From: Nymphaea colorata
Lineage: Eukaryota > Streptophyta > Magnoliopsida > Nymphaeales > Nymphaeaceae
Reading direction: 5' to 3'
Length of the DNA stretch: 64,000 nucleotides
Assembly (NCBI RefSeq): GCF_008831285.2
Contig: NC_045141.1
Span: forward strand, 19,712,848 to 19,776,847
The notes under the pieces are model-generated. The model saw only the letters and a list, made by a program, of their open reading frames with translations. It did no database searches and was not told the origin of the DNA. Positions within the stretch are counted from its first letter, which is position 1, and each line of letters starts with the position of its first letter. Of the stretch, positions 26,529 to 39,649 are shown piece after piece. Made by a program: the position numbers and the translations under genes.

Positions 26529-27814
26529 GTGGATTCGAGTGGCTCCGGTAACGGCTTTGGATCCAATATCAGAGACAAGGAAGAAGAATTTATTTATTTT
26601 ATCTAACTCCTCAATTTATGCCAAAGTAGGTTGGCAGCTGCGTTTGCTTTCTTTCTTTCTTTTTTCTTCAAGAGGTAATGAAAAGAGGTTTACAAGAAGG
26701 AATTGATCTCTCGAAGAAATATTTTTCACGGGAAAGGCCTTCTCATGCTTGATTCTAGAAAATATAACAACTTAATTATCAACTACGTGGTGCGAAAATC
26801 TCATGTAATTTCGAGCAAAGATCACAGCTAGGGCATCTGTTTGAGAACAAGGTTTCCTACAACCTCTTCCTTTTTCCTGCTAACAGCATGAAAGGCCTCT
26901 TTTCCTTTGGAAGTTTGCGCTCACTCAGGTTTAATACGAAGATAACAGAAACTTACTGCAACTGAGTTTCTGATATTATCAGGAACGCATTTAATCCACA
27001 CTGCACTAATGGAGAAGATCACTTGGTTCGATTTAACTTGAGTGGTTAATTGTCCAAGATGAGTTGATAAAAATGAAATCATCAAAATATCATATTATTT
27101 TCCAACATTCTCTTCATAGTTGTATGCGGCTTTCTCAATACTTATTTGGCTGCATGTATTCCCAACTGACTAAGTCTTTCCTTTAATATATCTAAATTGG
27201 TCTGTTTGCATTTTGTTGAGGAAGTTGGAGAGTTGGGCACGACTTTCCTAATATGTAGCTAAAAATTGCGTGCATTCTAAAAGCATATCCAGAAATTGCA
27301 GGATATTGAGGACGATAAATTAGCGAGGCTCGATCTCTTGGGTTCTTTTAGAGGGTAAGTTCACTGTTCAATGGCTAACCTGATAGGAAGAAACTTCCAA
27401 CTAACCATGAAGACGTCGTGTAGCAGTATGAAAAACATAAGTATATTTCTTACTTGTGTCGATATCTTATTTTCTTTCCTTTTATGAGGATTTTACTTTT
27501 TCTTAAAAATGGATTTGCTCCAAATTCGTCCATGCACGACCAATATGTGTATATCTATAGACGGTGCCCATATTTATCCAGGAACGTCAAATCCATCCTT
27601 TTAAATTTACATTTCCATGTCGAACCCAGCTATTTCTCTATTTATTTGTTTATTAATGATTAGTAACTTAGCATAGTCCTGTGCTTAACTTTCATTTAGA
27701 AAAGCATTTGCATGCCCTTCTGTTTACTCATTTTTTTCTGTCTGTTCCAAGCGTACTTATATATATATATATATTGCTTAATTTTTATATATATATTGCA
27801 TGCAAATACTTTTG

Positions 27815-28019
<205 letters not shown>

Positions 28020-29451
28020 TGTCCATTTGGCCATACCTATAATTTCAAGATCAATCAACAACATTACTTTTCAATACCATCAAGAAAGCACTTTTCAAGA
28101 ATCAAACTGAGGAAGCGACAACAATACATCACCCAACTCAACCGATTGCGCTACCCATCACTTGGTGAGAAAAATAGAGAAAGAGAGAGAGATGCAGTTC
28201 TAGGGAGACATTTAGATGACATCTTCATGTACCCTAGTTTAATTTGTTAATATTTTTATAAAAACCAAGTCTTTTAATGAGTTCTAAAAATATGGTTTGT
28301 TTGTTTGGGCGACGTACCCAAAAGCCAACTTTTATGAACTGAAAGAAGTCGTGTTTCATTCCTTCTTTAAGAAACCATGTTCTTTAAAAACAGTGTCTTC
28401 TTCAAACTCCATTTTAATGACGTCCAAACGCTCTAAAAACTTAGTTTTAGAGGCAAAACCCATGTGGGATCTCATCCAAGCTCACTTTCTTATTGGGCTC
28501 CCATTTTCAGTAATTGCTGCTGATGTAGGCCACATGATCTACCACCCCCATTTCTAACAGAAGCACCCATTTCTAACAGAAGCAAAGGAACAACAAAAAG
28601 AAAAAAACATTTTCACTACTTTTAGTAGCTTCCTGTAAAACTACTTTCCCATAAAAAGGCTTCCTTCTTCCACAGGGGCCAAACTGGAGCACCCACCATG
28701 GCTTGCTTCCTTCTTCCACAGGTGCAAAACTGGCGCGACCACAAGAAGAAGTAGAGGAGTCTGTGTCGAGGCGGAGCTTACATCTCCCTCGACACCGGAG
28801 CTTTCAGTCATTAATTAGGACATAGCCTTTCATAATGAACGCGAATATGTTATTGTTTCCGCCATTAACACGGATTACCATTCAAATCCAGACAAGCGAA
28901 GAACAATGCACTGATCTGCAAAAGGTATGAAGCTGACAGTCACGGTAAGATTCTCATGGGCCATGCACGCAGAAACCAAGGCCAAGAAGCTTTTGCAGAA
29001 TCTCATGGCCGTCGATCGCTCTTTGTGAGATGCCCGGACGAACGCTCGAGAAATGAAATTCCACCGCTAGCTGCTCTCGAAAGGTACGCATCTTCATTCC
29101 CTTCCAAGTCACTTCCAAAAATGCTCACGCAGCACGGAGAGAGAGAGAGGTGCAGATCACGAAAAGGACGCACTCAGGTAAATTTGACTCGTCATCTGCC
29201 GTGATTTCATGGTTCCAAAGTTAGTACGACATTCCCATCAATTTGTCGATAACCCGAAGTCTAGGTGAGAAAGTTCGTGTTTGCAAACACCGTACGCTGT
29301 AGGGGAGAAATAGGTATTTTGGTAATTTTTGAAAAAAATATAGACTTTTTATTTTTTTTATTTACATTTTTATTTGTAAAAAAAAAATCTTTTTCAATGT
29401 GAATAGAGAGTATTTTAATCATTACTTATACTAACACACCAAAATTCATAC

Positions 29452-29575
29452 ACAATATGACGCATATAAGTACATTTACTATGAAAATTCATAGACAATA
29501 TGGCGCATATAACTACATTTACTATGAAAATTGAGACACAATATGGCGCATATAACAACATTTACTAGATTTGAC
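29452..29575. repeat. Three tandem copies of a 43-bp unit
   Basis: Units begin acaatatg.cgcatataa at 29452, 29495 and 29538, with spacing of exactly 43 bp and a few substitutions between copies. The third is cut short after acatttacta. Intergenic minisatellite. Confidence 0.88.
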
Positions 29576-32408
29576 CTTATTGGATCTTCTTTGGTCAGGT
29601 TCAGGAGATGAGGTAAAATCCTGTCTTTACATATCATTTGGGTTGGACTCTTATCAGGTCCAAAGGTCATCTAATTATCATACGCCAAGTCCAGATCCAA
29701 AGAGGATTTGAATTCATTTTCAGTACCTATGAATACAGTTTCGTTAATTTTATCAACTTGTCTGTTTTTCACCTACTTTTTGTTGTTTTTTTCTCAGTTT
29801 TCGTTTATTATTCTTTTCATTTTTTAAGTTCTCGTTGTCATGTTAATATATAATTTTCTTACATAGAAGACACATAATTTAGTTTTACGACATTTCGTGT
29901 TTGTCTTCTGGTATTAGGCATGTGATCTGGTCTGGTGCAATTTTTTCCAAATTTAGTAAAAAAAACTACTTTGCTAAGTTTTGGTATTAAAACTAATTTA
30001 AACAAAAAACTAAACAGGATAATGTGACAGTAATATGCACATGCACCTGTAAAAAAAATGGTGAAAAACCAAGCCAATGCAAAATGAGGACTTGAACTTT
30101 TTACCATGAGTTTCTTTTAAAACAAAATTACAAAAAAAAAAAACTTTTCTTTACGAGTGATTAATTGATAAAACAAATGTAAGGGACTCCTAAATGAAGA
30201 TCTTTGACTAAGTCTCAACCTTCTATTTGTCATAGCATCTTCCTTTAAGAGAAAGTGGCACCTCAAACTCCTTTTAATTCTAAAAAGAAAGACATTGTGT
30301 GTTTGCAGATTCCGATATGAGATCTACAGTGATCTCTAATACTCAGAATCTCAAATAAGTAGATTTGAGGTCTGACCTCCACCTGTGGGATCTCGTCTAA
30401 TATATAGTGTGAATTTAAATTCCTTGTTCGCTTAAACTATGGATCTCACAAGTTCTCTTACTTTCAAGTGAGCTAGGAGACCTATTACACAGCTGAAGTT
30501 GAAACTCTGATACAACATATTGTTCGCGTAATGTAAAAAGGTCTTCTTTCAGTGCCTTCGAGTGTTCTCCCTTTCCCAAAATCCACTCTCGACTTGCGTC
30601 ATGGTAACTCATTTTTTGTAGCACAATCAGTTTGATGCTTCAAAAACTTAAAAATCTGTCGGTTTTTGTCATGTCTGTCGTGTCAATTTCCCTCAAAAAC
30701 AAAAGTTTCCTGACTTGTCCTTACCAAATTACAAAAAGGAATGTTCTAGTATTTTCGACTCTTCGACAAGAGTTGTGCATTTATAAATAAAAGTACTTCA
30801 AATATTCTAACATTTTTCACAACAAATGCACATAAAGGGCTAGTTTACCCTCATTATATTGAAGGGTAAGCGAGTTTTCCTTTTCTCTCGAGAATCTTTC
30901 TACTTTCTTCATGCAATATGTCATTCCATTTAGACCTCAACATTTACATAAAATTTTGAAAAAAATACTTTATTTTTTCTTTTTCCCGTTGACAACTATA
31001 AAGGGATCAGGAGCCTAACCAGGCAAAATATTAAAAACAAATAGTTAATCAGATTTACTAAGGAACTTCACGGAAATTTAATTGCATTGCCAACAATAGT
31101 AATATTTTTCTTTCTTGTTATTTTTCAACTTGAAAGCAGAATTCGAAAACTATAAACCCCTCAAGTTCTAAAAATGGCAGACTTTCGCTTGAAGCATTTA
31201 TTCAACAGCCATAGGCAAAAGAGTTTAGTCTCTATCAAAGACGAAAAAAGAAAAGAACTAAAGGCGCTTGTTTGGCACTCTTACGCAACACTAAAATTAT
31301 CATTGAGATTCACATCTTTAATTAAAACTACATTAATAATGTCCAGGATGTCGTCATTTCGATTCTCATAAACATTATATTCAAAAGAAGAAGCACCTGT
31401 ATCCTGAAAATTCTAATAAGGGCAGGTGCGGCCACCATTATAGTCTAAGTTTTTGTTATAGTTAACTATCGTCATTAGCTGCAATGAAGGATTGATAACG
31501 AATAAAGTAACTCGAGCTTGATTTGTAGAAGCTTGACTCACACTTGACTTGCTATTAAGCGAGTGAAGATCAAATCAAACAGCAAAGTTGAACAAACTAA
31601 TGCAACGTACTTAGTGCAAATTAACTTTTATAAGTGGAAGAAAAGATATTATCCTTCAAATCTTTTTATACATCGAGCATTAGCACAAGATAAAAAGGAA
31701 AAGCCAGAATTTTGTGATCAGCTTGTGATTGTAACACGAAATGAGTGAAAACACTTCCCGACAATTTTAATTAGTTCATTCTTTAACTGTACTTAAGGCT
31801 TCATAAGGAAGCATCACAACAAATTTAATTGTATTCAGTAACTAATTTCGAAAGTTAGATAAGATGATCGAGCAAATATAAAGGTTCGCGTGATGCACAA
31901 GAACGTGATAAATTTATTATTTAACGTGGTAAATTTATTATAGTACAGCTTTTCGGCCAGTGCTGTTTTGGACAAGCGGTCGGCCGGAGCCGCGGACGCG
32001 AGGCGGGCCACCGGCGCCGAGCCAAACAGGAAGGAATCGAGAGTAAGAGGGCGGCGACCCATCGGAGCCGTCCACTTGTGGAGCTGTGAACGGAAGAGAT
32101 GTAGGGTTCACCGGAGTTAGATGGGGAGGGCACGCATGACAAGACGCAGGGAAGGGGAGGCGTGTAATGTAAGGACGCCTTTTGCTTGCGGGGGGCATCA
32201 GGATCGAAGGGGAACCCATTTCCCCTGATCTGTACTCTCTTTTATTTTCCATTTTTTTTTTTCTCTCTCTCTTTCTTCCTCATATTATATTCCCATAAAT
32301 TCGTGGGAGAGGAGAGAAGAGAAGAGTTGAGTTGAGCCTCTCCCTCTCTCTCGTTCGTTCGTGCAGCAAAGCAAAGGGATCCGAGAGGGGAAGCGCCAAG
32401 CGGCAGCC

Positions 32409-34216
32409 ATGAGGATTCGAAACAGCAGGAGCTCCATCGACGTCCTCGCCGCCATCTGCAGCAGCCCCTCGTCTTCTTCCATGGCTCCTCCTCTCTGCTC
32501 CTCCCTGGAGAAGCCGCAGGCAGCAGCACCGGAAGTCGGAGTCTGCTTGGTGAACCAGTCCCCGTGGGATGTCACTCCCCTTGTCCTCGCCTTCTTCCAT
32601 GTCGACGACGGCCGCTGCCACCGCCAGGTCTGCGACGGAATCCCACTCCCCATTCTTTCCCTTCTGCTTCTGCTCGAGATTGGCGCCACCGCGAGGGGTG
32701 ATGCAAGGCGACGCGTTTCTAAACGAGAAGCAGCTCACGAACTCGTGATTCTTCCGGCGCTCTCCGCTGCTGACTCCTTTCTACCAGAAGAAGCTCTCAA
32801 TTGGGTCGCCTTTATTCTGTGTAGCAGTGGCACTGTACGCCATTTTTCACGTCTAGGGCTTTAGCGTTTCGTATGCTGCCTCGTCCTCGCCTGTTATCTT
32901 TTTAGGGTTCCGTTGTGGGGAACCCTAGTTAGGGAAATCTCCACTTGCTTCCCCCATTGCTTCCTGTTAACCTATCTGTCTCTTTCTCCCTTTCCCTTTT
33001 GCTGTCGACTGAATGGTTACACTGATTCGAAGCTCAGATGTTGAGTAGTTGCTATTGCTTCGTCTGCGATCTTGATTGTTGGGCTTTTTTCTGCAGAAGG
33101 CGTTAGCGCAAGAGGCAAGCGCGTCGAAGGAGAGAAACGGCGGTTCTAGATCCGACCATCTTTCGCAAAGGTAAGTGAAATTGCATCTCGTGCACGTCTG
33201 ACGCGAGATCTCCCTACCCTATGTATCGTTTCTCTTTTATTTTACGATCATCCTCATGCTGGATAACGCGAAAGCATAAAGATGGGGAGCGGGAGAGCTT
33301 TTAGGGGTTTCTTTGGCGCGTCCTAAGAGAAGTGAAGAATCTCGCTTCTGATCAAATGCTTTTTCGATTTGCAGCATTTCTTCGTTCAAGTCTGAGTCTG
33401 CTGGGAGGGACCGAAGGAAAGGTGGGTTCTCTCTCTCTCTGCGCAAGTTCCTTTCATTAATTCGCTTCTATAGACACATATTATGCATACAATATGAGGT
33501 CAAATATTATCATTTAGTTCTTGACCCGTGAACCTTGTTCGTTGGGGGGGGGGGCAATAACATAAACGATAGGGAAGGGAAAGCAGGAAGAGAAGAGATC
33601 GGATGCCCTTTGCTTTAAATCCGATGGGTCGGCGCCGGAAACTACGACGATTCATCCAAGCCTGCAGAACTCGAGGAGGCGGGCCGCCAAGAAAGGGGAA
33701 GAGGAAGGCTCGGCGGCGGCGAAGGACAGTCGGGGTGGGGGAGAGAAGGGTCGAACCTGCAAGAGGGAGGACGGTAAGGGGTGGCGGTGCAGCAACGAGG
33801 CCGCGCCCGGCAGCTCCCTCTGCGAACACCATCTCTCCCAGGTCAGGTCCTACTGCAAGCGACCATCCACCGATTCCCGCGGTGGTGCGGGAAAGCTGCA
33901 GCCTAATTCTACGGGAGCAGGAGGAGGAGAAGGGAGGAGAAAGAGGCCCATGTCGTCGTCGTCGTCGTCGATGGGCAGCTTCTATTACTACGCAGGGTTC
34001 GGGCCGGCCTGGAGGGAGACGAAGAGGAAGAGGGTATCTGCAGTAGCTGAAGACGATGGCCATACTGTAGAAGATGAAGAAGAAGAAGAAGAAGAAGAAG
34101 AAGAAGAAGAAGAAGAAGAAGATGCAGCAGCAGCTGATGATGACGAGGATGATGGGAAGGGCAAGAGTAAGGGAAGAAAGCGTGTGAAATGCAGGTCTCT
34201 GAAGTCGTTGTTGTAA
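32409..34216 (+). CDS. WRC-domain nuclear protein, tandem copy A
   Basis: Exons 32409-32627, 33097-33170, 33375-33421 and 33573-34216 join in frame to 327 aa. The protein begins MRIRNSRSSIDVLAAI, has a conserved VNQSPWDVTPLVLAFFH segment, then the WRC zinc motif with C-x9-C-x10-C-x2-H spacing (TCKREDGKGWRC then SLCEHH). This is followed by basic KRPM, YYYAGFGPAWRETKRKRV, a run of about 15 Glu coded by GAA, and a C-terminal basic tail GRKRVKCRSLKSLL. WRC motifs occur in plant growth-regulating factors and related nuclear proteins, where they are thought to serve DNA binding or nuclear targeting; no QLQ domain is seen here, so this is not a GRF. Function is unknown. The start is supported by the identical MRIRNSR start in copy B. 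Confidence 0.82.
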
Positions 34217-35400
34217 CTCTTCTGTGCCATTTACTCCATTGCCGATGATGCTTGTCCTCTGTCGTTGATAAACTTTAATTTCGCTCATTGGTGGGGCTTT
34301 CTGAGAATGATAAAATGGAACAATGGTTCAGTTAGGCCTTCTGATCTCCCTGCTTCATGATTTTATTGCCGCTTTCTTCTTCTACCTTATAAAACTGATC
34401 CTTTTCTCTTTATTTTATTCGCTTATCTGTTGATTAAAGAAAATTGTGGGAATTGGGCAGAGAGCGGAGATCGAATTCCTTTCTTCTTCCAAGAAGCAAA
34501 CAGATTGAATGCCCTAATTCTGCAAATTCGTTGCCCGTCCTTGTCCACTTCCACTTAGAAAAGTTCACCCTTCCACCTCTGCACATGTCCGGGCTGAGCG
34601 CGGGACTGTGTACATGTGCTCCCCAGCGTCGCGTATGGGTCCGGACCATGCCAAGTCCGGACCCGAACTCGAATATGGAGCCGCTTCCGAATCCTACCCT
34701 GGATCTGAAATAGGGTCCAAAGTAGGCGATACCAGCAACTCGAATTTGGATTGGATAGCTCCCATGCTCCAAGTCCAACGGAGTTTGGCGTGACAAGAAA
34801 AATTCTGAAAATCTTACTACGTGGGAGCCGAAAAATATCCGTCCATTTCTAATTGAATACGATCCCTAAGATCCTGAGGGAGAATATTAAATGCAAGGCC
34901 TTGGATTTGGATCCAATTCTGATGCTATATCCATGCATTGAGATCAAATCGACAACGATGAAATCGAGATACATTGGACTTCTCCTCTTGTTTTGCTCCA
35001 AGAACATGAGTTACCGTTGACCTGCCAAAGTCAAACCACAATTTATGAAAAAAGAAAAATTGAACAATTGGCCGGTCCGATTCCAATCACAGGAGAAGAC
35101 CCGATAATGTGTGTGTGTTTGTGCACAAATAAATGTCACAAAAAATAAAGCTTATATATCTACAATATTCTTACTTTTTTTTTTTTTCTAAATGAGTAGC
35201 TGCTTAAATAATGTGACTCGAATTATATCTCATAAATACTAATTCTCGCTAGTTATGTTTTCATATTTTTTTCATTCATACAGTTTTTATAATTTTACAA
35301 TTACTATTCAATATTGGCCTAAGTTGTTCAACATAACTTTAACAGCTCTCCACTAAATCGTGTTTGCATCAAAACAAGGCACTAATAGTCGCGATCCCTT
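34217..35400. other. Spacer between the two WRC genes
   Basis: Contains the 3' UTR of copy A, then AT-rich DNA and a mixed-composition block at 34560-34790. No gene was recognised. Confidence 0.5.
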
Positions 35401-35900
35401 TCGCGTGCAACGTCATAGTGGGGCTGCAAGCTCATTCTGCGCCACGTGTCCAGCCTCCAAGAAGAATTCCAAGACGGTCAAACACGTGGCAGGATTCTGA
35501 AGTGGAAGCCCCGCCAATCAGGACAAGGGTGCGCCCCCAGCCAATCAGAGCCGTCCAGTTGGCTCCTCAAATCAACGCCCCAGATTGGAGGTCCACCGTA
35601 GTTACGTAGGGACGCCGCTGATGCAATCGCGCTCGAATCCACAGCAAGCAGCGTGCAAGGACGAAGCCCCTCTTTTATTTCCTACTGCGTCAGCCTTTTT
35701 CATTTTTTCCATTTTTAATGTTCTCCCCAGGTCACATTTCAGTTTAAGGGTACCTTTTTAGAAATTTTCTTAATCAGTGCGGCAATATTGCCAACCGGAA
35801 TCCCCGGTTTACTACCTTTTTAAACATAAGCTTGTAAAGGCGGGCTCCTCTGACTCCCAGATCGCGAGGATATAAGAGAAATGAAGAAAGTGAGCGTTAC
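35401..35900 (+). promoter_or_regulatory. Putative promoter of WRC copy B with two CACGTG boxes, two CCAAT boxes and a TATA box
   Basis: CACGTG G-box/ABRE cores lie at 35443-35448 (GCCACGTGTC) and 35483-35488 (ACACGTGGC), 40 bp apart. CCAAT pentamers lie at 35514-35518 and 35541-35545. A TATAAGA box at 35871-35877 is about 160 bases before the start codon at 36035. The spacing suits a plant promoter. ACGTG cores bind bZIP or bHLH factors, so ABA or light response is possible but inferred. Confidence 0.5.
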
Positions 35901-36034
35901 TTTTGAAAATAGTCACAGTTGGTGGACTCTTCAAGAAAAGTTTGTCCATGTTATTGTGTATAAATTATAACACGATCCGCGTCTCCCCGTGTGATCTTTA
36001 GAAGCAGTGAAGGGATCGAAGATAGAGGGCAGAT

Positions 36035-37939
36035 ATGAGGATTCGAAACAGCAGGAACCCCATCGACGTCGTTGCCACCATCCACGGCGTCCCCTCCCTC
36101 TCCGTCAACGCTCCTCTTTCCGACGGGTCTCCGGCGGAAAGGCCTCGCCCGCAGCCACCGGCGGCACCAGAGCTCGGGCCCTGCGTGGTGAACAAGTCCC
36201 CCTGGGATGTCACTGCCCTTGTCCTCGCTTTCTTTCATGCCGACGGCCTTCTCCGCCACTGCCAACAAGTCTGCCCGTCCCACCACGACAACAAGGACGG
36301 CGACTGCCACCAGGTCTGCGCCGGAATCCCACTCCCCCTTCTCTCCAGTTCTTCTTCTTCTTCAGCTATCGAATCACGCTTTATTGCCGGAGATTGGCGC
36401 CATCCCGGGGGATGATACGGAAAGCACATTTTAAATGAGAAGCAGTTCATGGCCTTATGATTCTTCCGAAGCTTTCAGCTGACCACTTTCTATCAGAAGA
36501 AGCTTTCAATTTGGTTTCTTTTGTTCTGTATATCAGCAACAGTGTGCTCCATTTTTACGTCTAGGGCTTCAGTGATATGCCTCTTCCTCCTATCATGCTA
36601 TCGTTTTAGGGTTCCGTTGTGTTACAAAACCCTAGTTGCTAGCTAGGGTTCCCTCAATCTCTGCTTGCGTCCCCATTGAGGCGCAGTACTCGCTCTCTTT
36701 CTGCCTGTCAATCTGCCTCTCTCGCTCGCTCGCTCTCTTTCTTTCCCTTTTGTTGGTTCTGGTTACTCAAACTCAAAGCTTTGAGTGGGTGATATCGCTT
36801 GGTCTGCAATTTTGATTGTTGGGTCTTTTCTCAGAAGGCGTCAACCCAAGCGGCGAGCGCTTTGGAGGAGAAACACGGGCATTTTAGATCCGATCTTTCC
36901 CGATGGTGAGTAAAAACTTCATCTTCCACTAACTCGCCCTCCCCAACTTTTTTATTTGCTTCTAACATTACGATTCTGCTACTCGTTACTACACGCTAAA
37001 ACAATATCGTTTGTGGGGAGCGACAGGTTTTAGGGGTTTCGATGAAACAAGGAATCTTGTTCCTGATCTTCAGAAATCATTACTTACCTTTCTCTGAATC
37101 TATTTGCAGCGTTTCTTCGATTAAGCCATGCGGGAACGACTGGCGAAGAGGTGATGAGATGCTTTAATTTATTCATTTTCTTACTCACATATTTATTTAA
37201 GGACATACTGTTATGCGCATGAATACCATTATGATCTTGACCTGAGAATCTTGTTGCTGGGGAAACGGAATGGAAAATGATAGGGAAGGGAAAGCAGGAA
37301 GGCAAGAGGTCGAAACCCCTTTGCCTTAAGACCGAGGGATCTGCGACCGATCCTGCCACGATTCCACGGAGCCTGCAGAACTCGAGACGACGGGCAGCTA
37401 AGAAAGGGGCAGACGATGGCTCGCCGGCGACGCTGGGCCGGGGGAGTGCTGAGGGAGTGAAGAGCCGGACCTGCAAGAGGGAGGACGGGAAGGGATGGCG
37501 CTGCGGCAACGAGGCCAAGGCCGGCAGCACCCTCTGCGAACACCATCTCTCCCAGGTCAGGTCCTACTGCAAGCGACCATCCAACGATTCTTCCAAGCGC
37601 CGTTCCCCGTCGATGCCGGAAGGTGGAGAAGGGAGGAGAAAGAGGCCAACAGCACAGTCGTCGTGGGCGACAACGTCAGTGGGTAACGACTGCTACTACT
37701 ATTACTACACGGGCTTCGGGCCGGCATGGAGGGAGACCAAGAGGAAGAGGGTTTCCGCAATTGCTGAAGACGATGGAACTGATGATGATGGTGGTGGTGG
37801 TGGTACTGGTGCTGATACTGCTGCCGCTGCTGCTGGTGGTGGGAATCGGGTGAACGGTGAAGGTGGTGAGGATGGTGGGAAGGGGAAGATTAAGGGACGG
37901 AAGCGTGTTAAATGCAGATCCCTCAAGTCATTGTTGTGA
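36035..37939 (+). CDS. WRC-domain nuclear protein, tandem copy B
   Basis: Exons 36035-36313, 36835-36905, 37110-37150 and 37284-37939 join in frame to 348 aa. Exon order and phases (0, 2, 1) are the same as in copy A, 3.6 kb upstream in the same direction. Conserved parts: MRIRNSRNPIDVV start, VNKSPWDVTALVLAFFH, WRC motif (TCKREDGKGWRC then TLCEHH), YYYTGFGPAWRETKRKRVSA, and GRKRVKCRSLKSLL at the C-terminus. Differences: a longer exon 1 with an extra His/Asp-rich insert near its end, and a Gly/Ala/Asp-rich linker where copy A has poly-Glu. Both frames are intact, so both genes are probably expressed. Nuclear protein of unknown role, inferred from basic segments and WRC. Confidence 0.83.
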
Positions 37940-39640
37940 CTTTTGTCTCCGTGTCTTTTACTCCTTGTTGCTTTTCTCTTGTCCGATTAATTTTTCTGTT
38001 GCCGTTCTCTTCTTGTTGAGAAGATGATAAGAAGAAAACGAACAGAAAGTTTAGTCAGGGTTTCTGATATTTCTCTGGTTTATGATCCCTTTCTTTGTAC
38101 CCGCATCCCTTTTCCTTTCCTTCTTCTCCCTTCTTTTGGTAGTCCATTTGAGAAGGAGCAAGCTAAGTCCAGTAACTTAAGTCCTCCAGGTCAAATTTGG
38201 CACTCGCCTTCTTTATGGCACGCTTAATTTGTAGGACGGAGATTTCTTAAGGAGGAGAGATGAACAGTGGGACTTGTTAGTCCCTGCTCTCGTCGATCCG
38301 GGAGCTTGTTGCTCGGGAAACACTTCAACTTACCTGATCAGCTCATGAAATTACTCATTTACGGTCGAGAAATGGAGTTATTATCAAGGATGTTGCTTAT
38401 ATAATAAATTGTGATAACTTTTGACAGTCATACTGAGTTGTTCTACCGTATTATTTCGAGCCTCATATTTTGCCACCAGAAGAGTAGCTTTACGAAAGGC
38501 GTATGACTACTAAAAGTTTTAACTTTATAAAGTTACTTTTTTTTCTAGAAGCCTATAAGATATTTGACTATAAAGTTAACAAACGACTAGCGAGTTCTCA
38601 CATTATGTTGGCCCTATCTATGTAATGTACGTGTTGAGTTCAAGTTGGTAAAGTTGCTTTTGATGTGGCATAATGTAGGTCGAAGGGTAATGAGTTCTCA
38701 TGTGGATCATGGATATCAACATTGGTGATCCAGTAATGGCATTGGCACCATATTGGTTCGTGCAGCGGTACCGTATATATAGGCCAATCAGTTTCTTTTT
38801 CGGTTTTTTAAATTAAACAAATATTTTAAAAGCATTTAAAAATAAAAAAAATGAAACAAGAACACAAACCGGTGACTGACGAGTTTAGCTGACCCGATAT
38901 TAATGAATAAGAAAATAAATACAATTTTTTTGTTCCAATTTTATCGGATATTTATAATTTTAGAGTGCTACGTTGCCCAAGTTTGGATCAAGGGAATGAC
39001 ATCTACAACGTAGAGAGACAAACTTGAGATATTTATGTCCCGGTGTTAGATCTGAATCGAAACAGTTCGACGTGGTTAAAAAATCCCAAAAAACACAATT
39101 GACCTTCTATTCAGTATAAGTTTTTCCTACTAAACCCATTGCCGAACTAAACCTGGTTGCATGTGAAAATTTGGATTTGGTTTTGTACTTTGTGCACTGG
39201 TCATTAATCTGTCGTGTGTCTGGCTACAGTTACACTCGGTCCAGATCCAGTCTATTTAAATCCCCAAAGAAGAGATTGGTCCAAATTAATTATATAGAAA
39301 GTTAGAAACCATGGCGTTTCCCATTTCAATTCCGAATTTGGAATCGACCAATCAATATGACAGAGTCTGGGATCCAGTTTCGACGACCTCTTAATAGTTG
39401 GCTTGTAAATATGTTTTTTAAGAGCAATTTATGTTTTACATAGACTGAGATCGTGCCCTCGATACTTTTTCACACTTTCTTGCCAGAAATAAGTCTGATA
39501 AATAAATATTGGTGGTGAATCCCGTTTGAGGCTCTACCCTATGTTTCATTTATCAAATCAGTGGATCAGTCCCTTGAAAATTTTTAGTTTCATGCATTTT
39601 TAAGACCAAAAGGAAAAAATGAACATGAGTGTCAATTACC
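37940..39640. other. Intergenic DNA after WRC copy B
   Basis: Probable 3' UTR of copy B followed by AT-rich DNA. No coding or structural feature was recognised. Confidence 0.45.
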
Positions 39641-39649
39641 ATTCACCTT

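Noticed and set aside
31938-32252. GC-rich minus-strand frame of 104 aa before WRC copy A
   Set aside because: No domain, no signal and position in the probable promoter of the WRC gene; composition alone explains the open frame.
33603-34046. 147-aa Arg-rich frame inside WRC copy A exon 4
   Set aside because: It is a shadow in another frame of the exon that codes the WRC motif; the WRC frame is shared with copy B.
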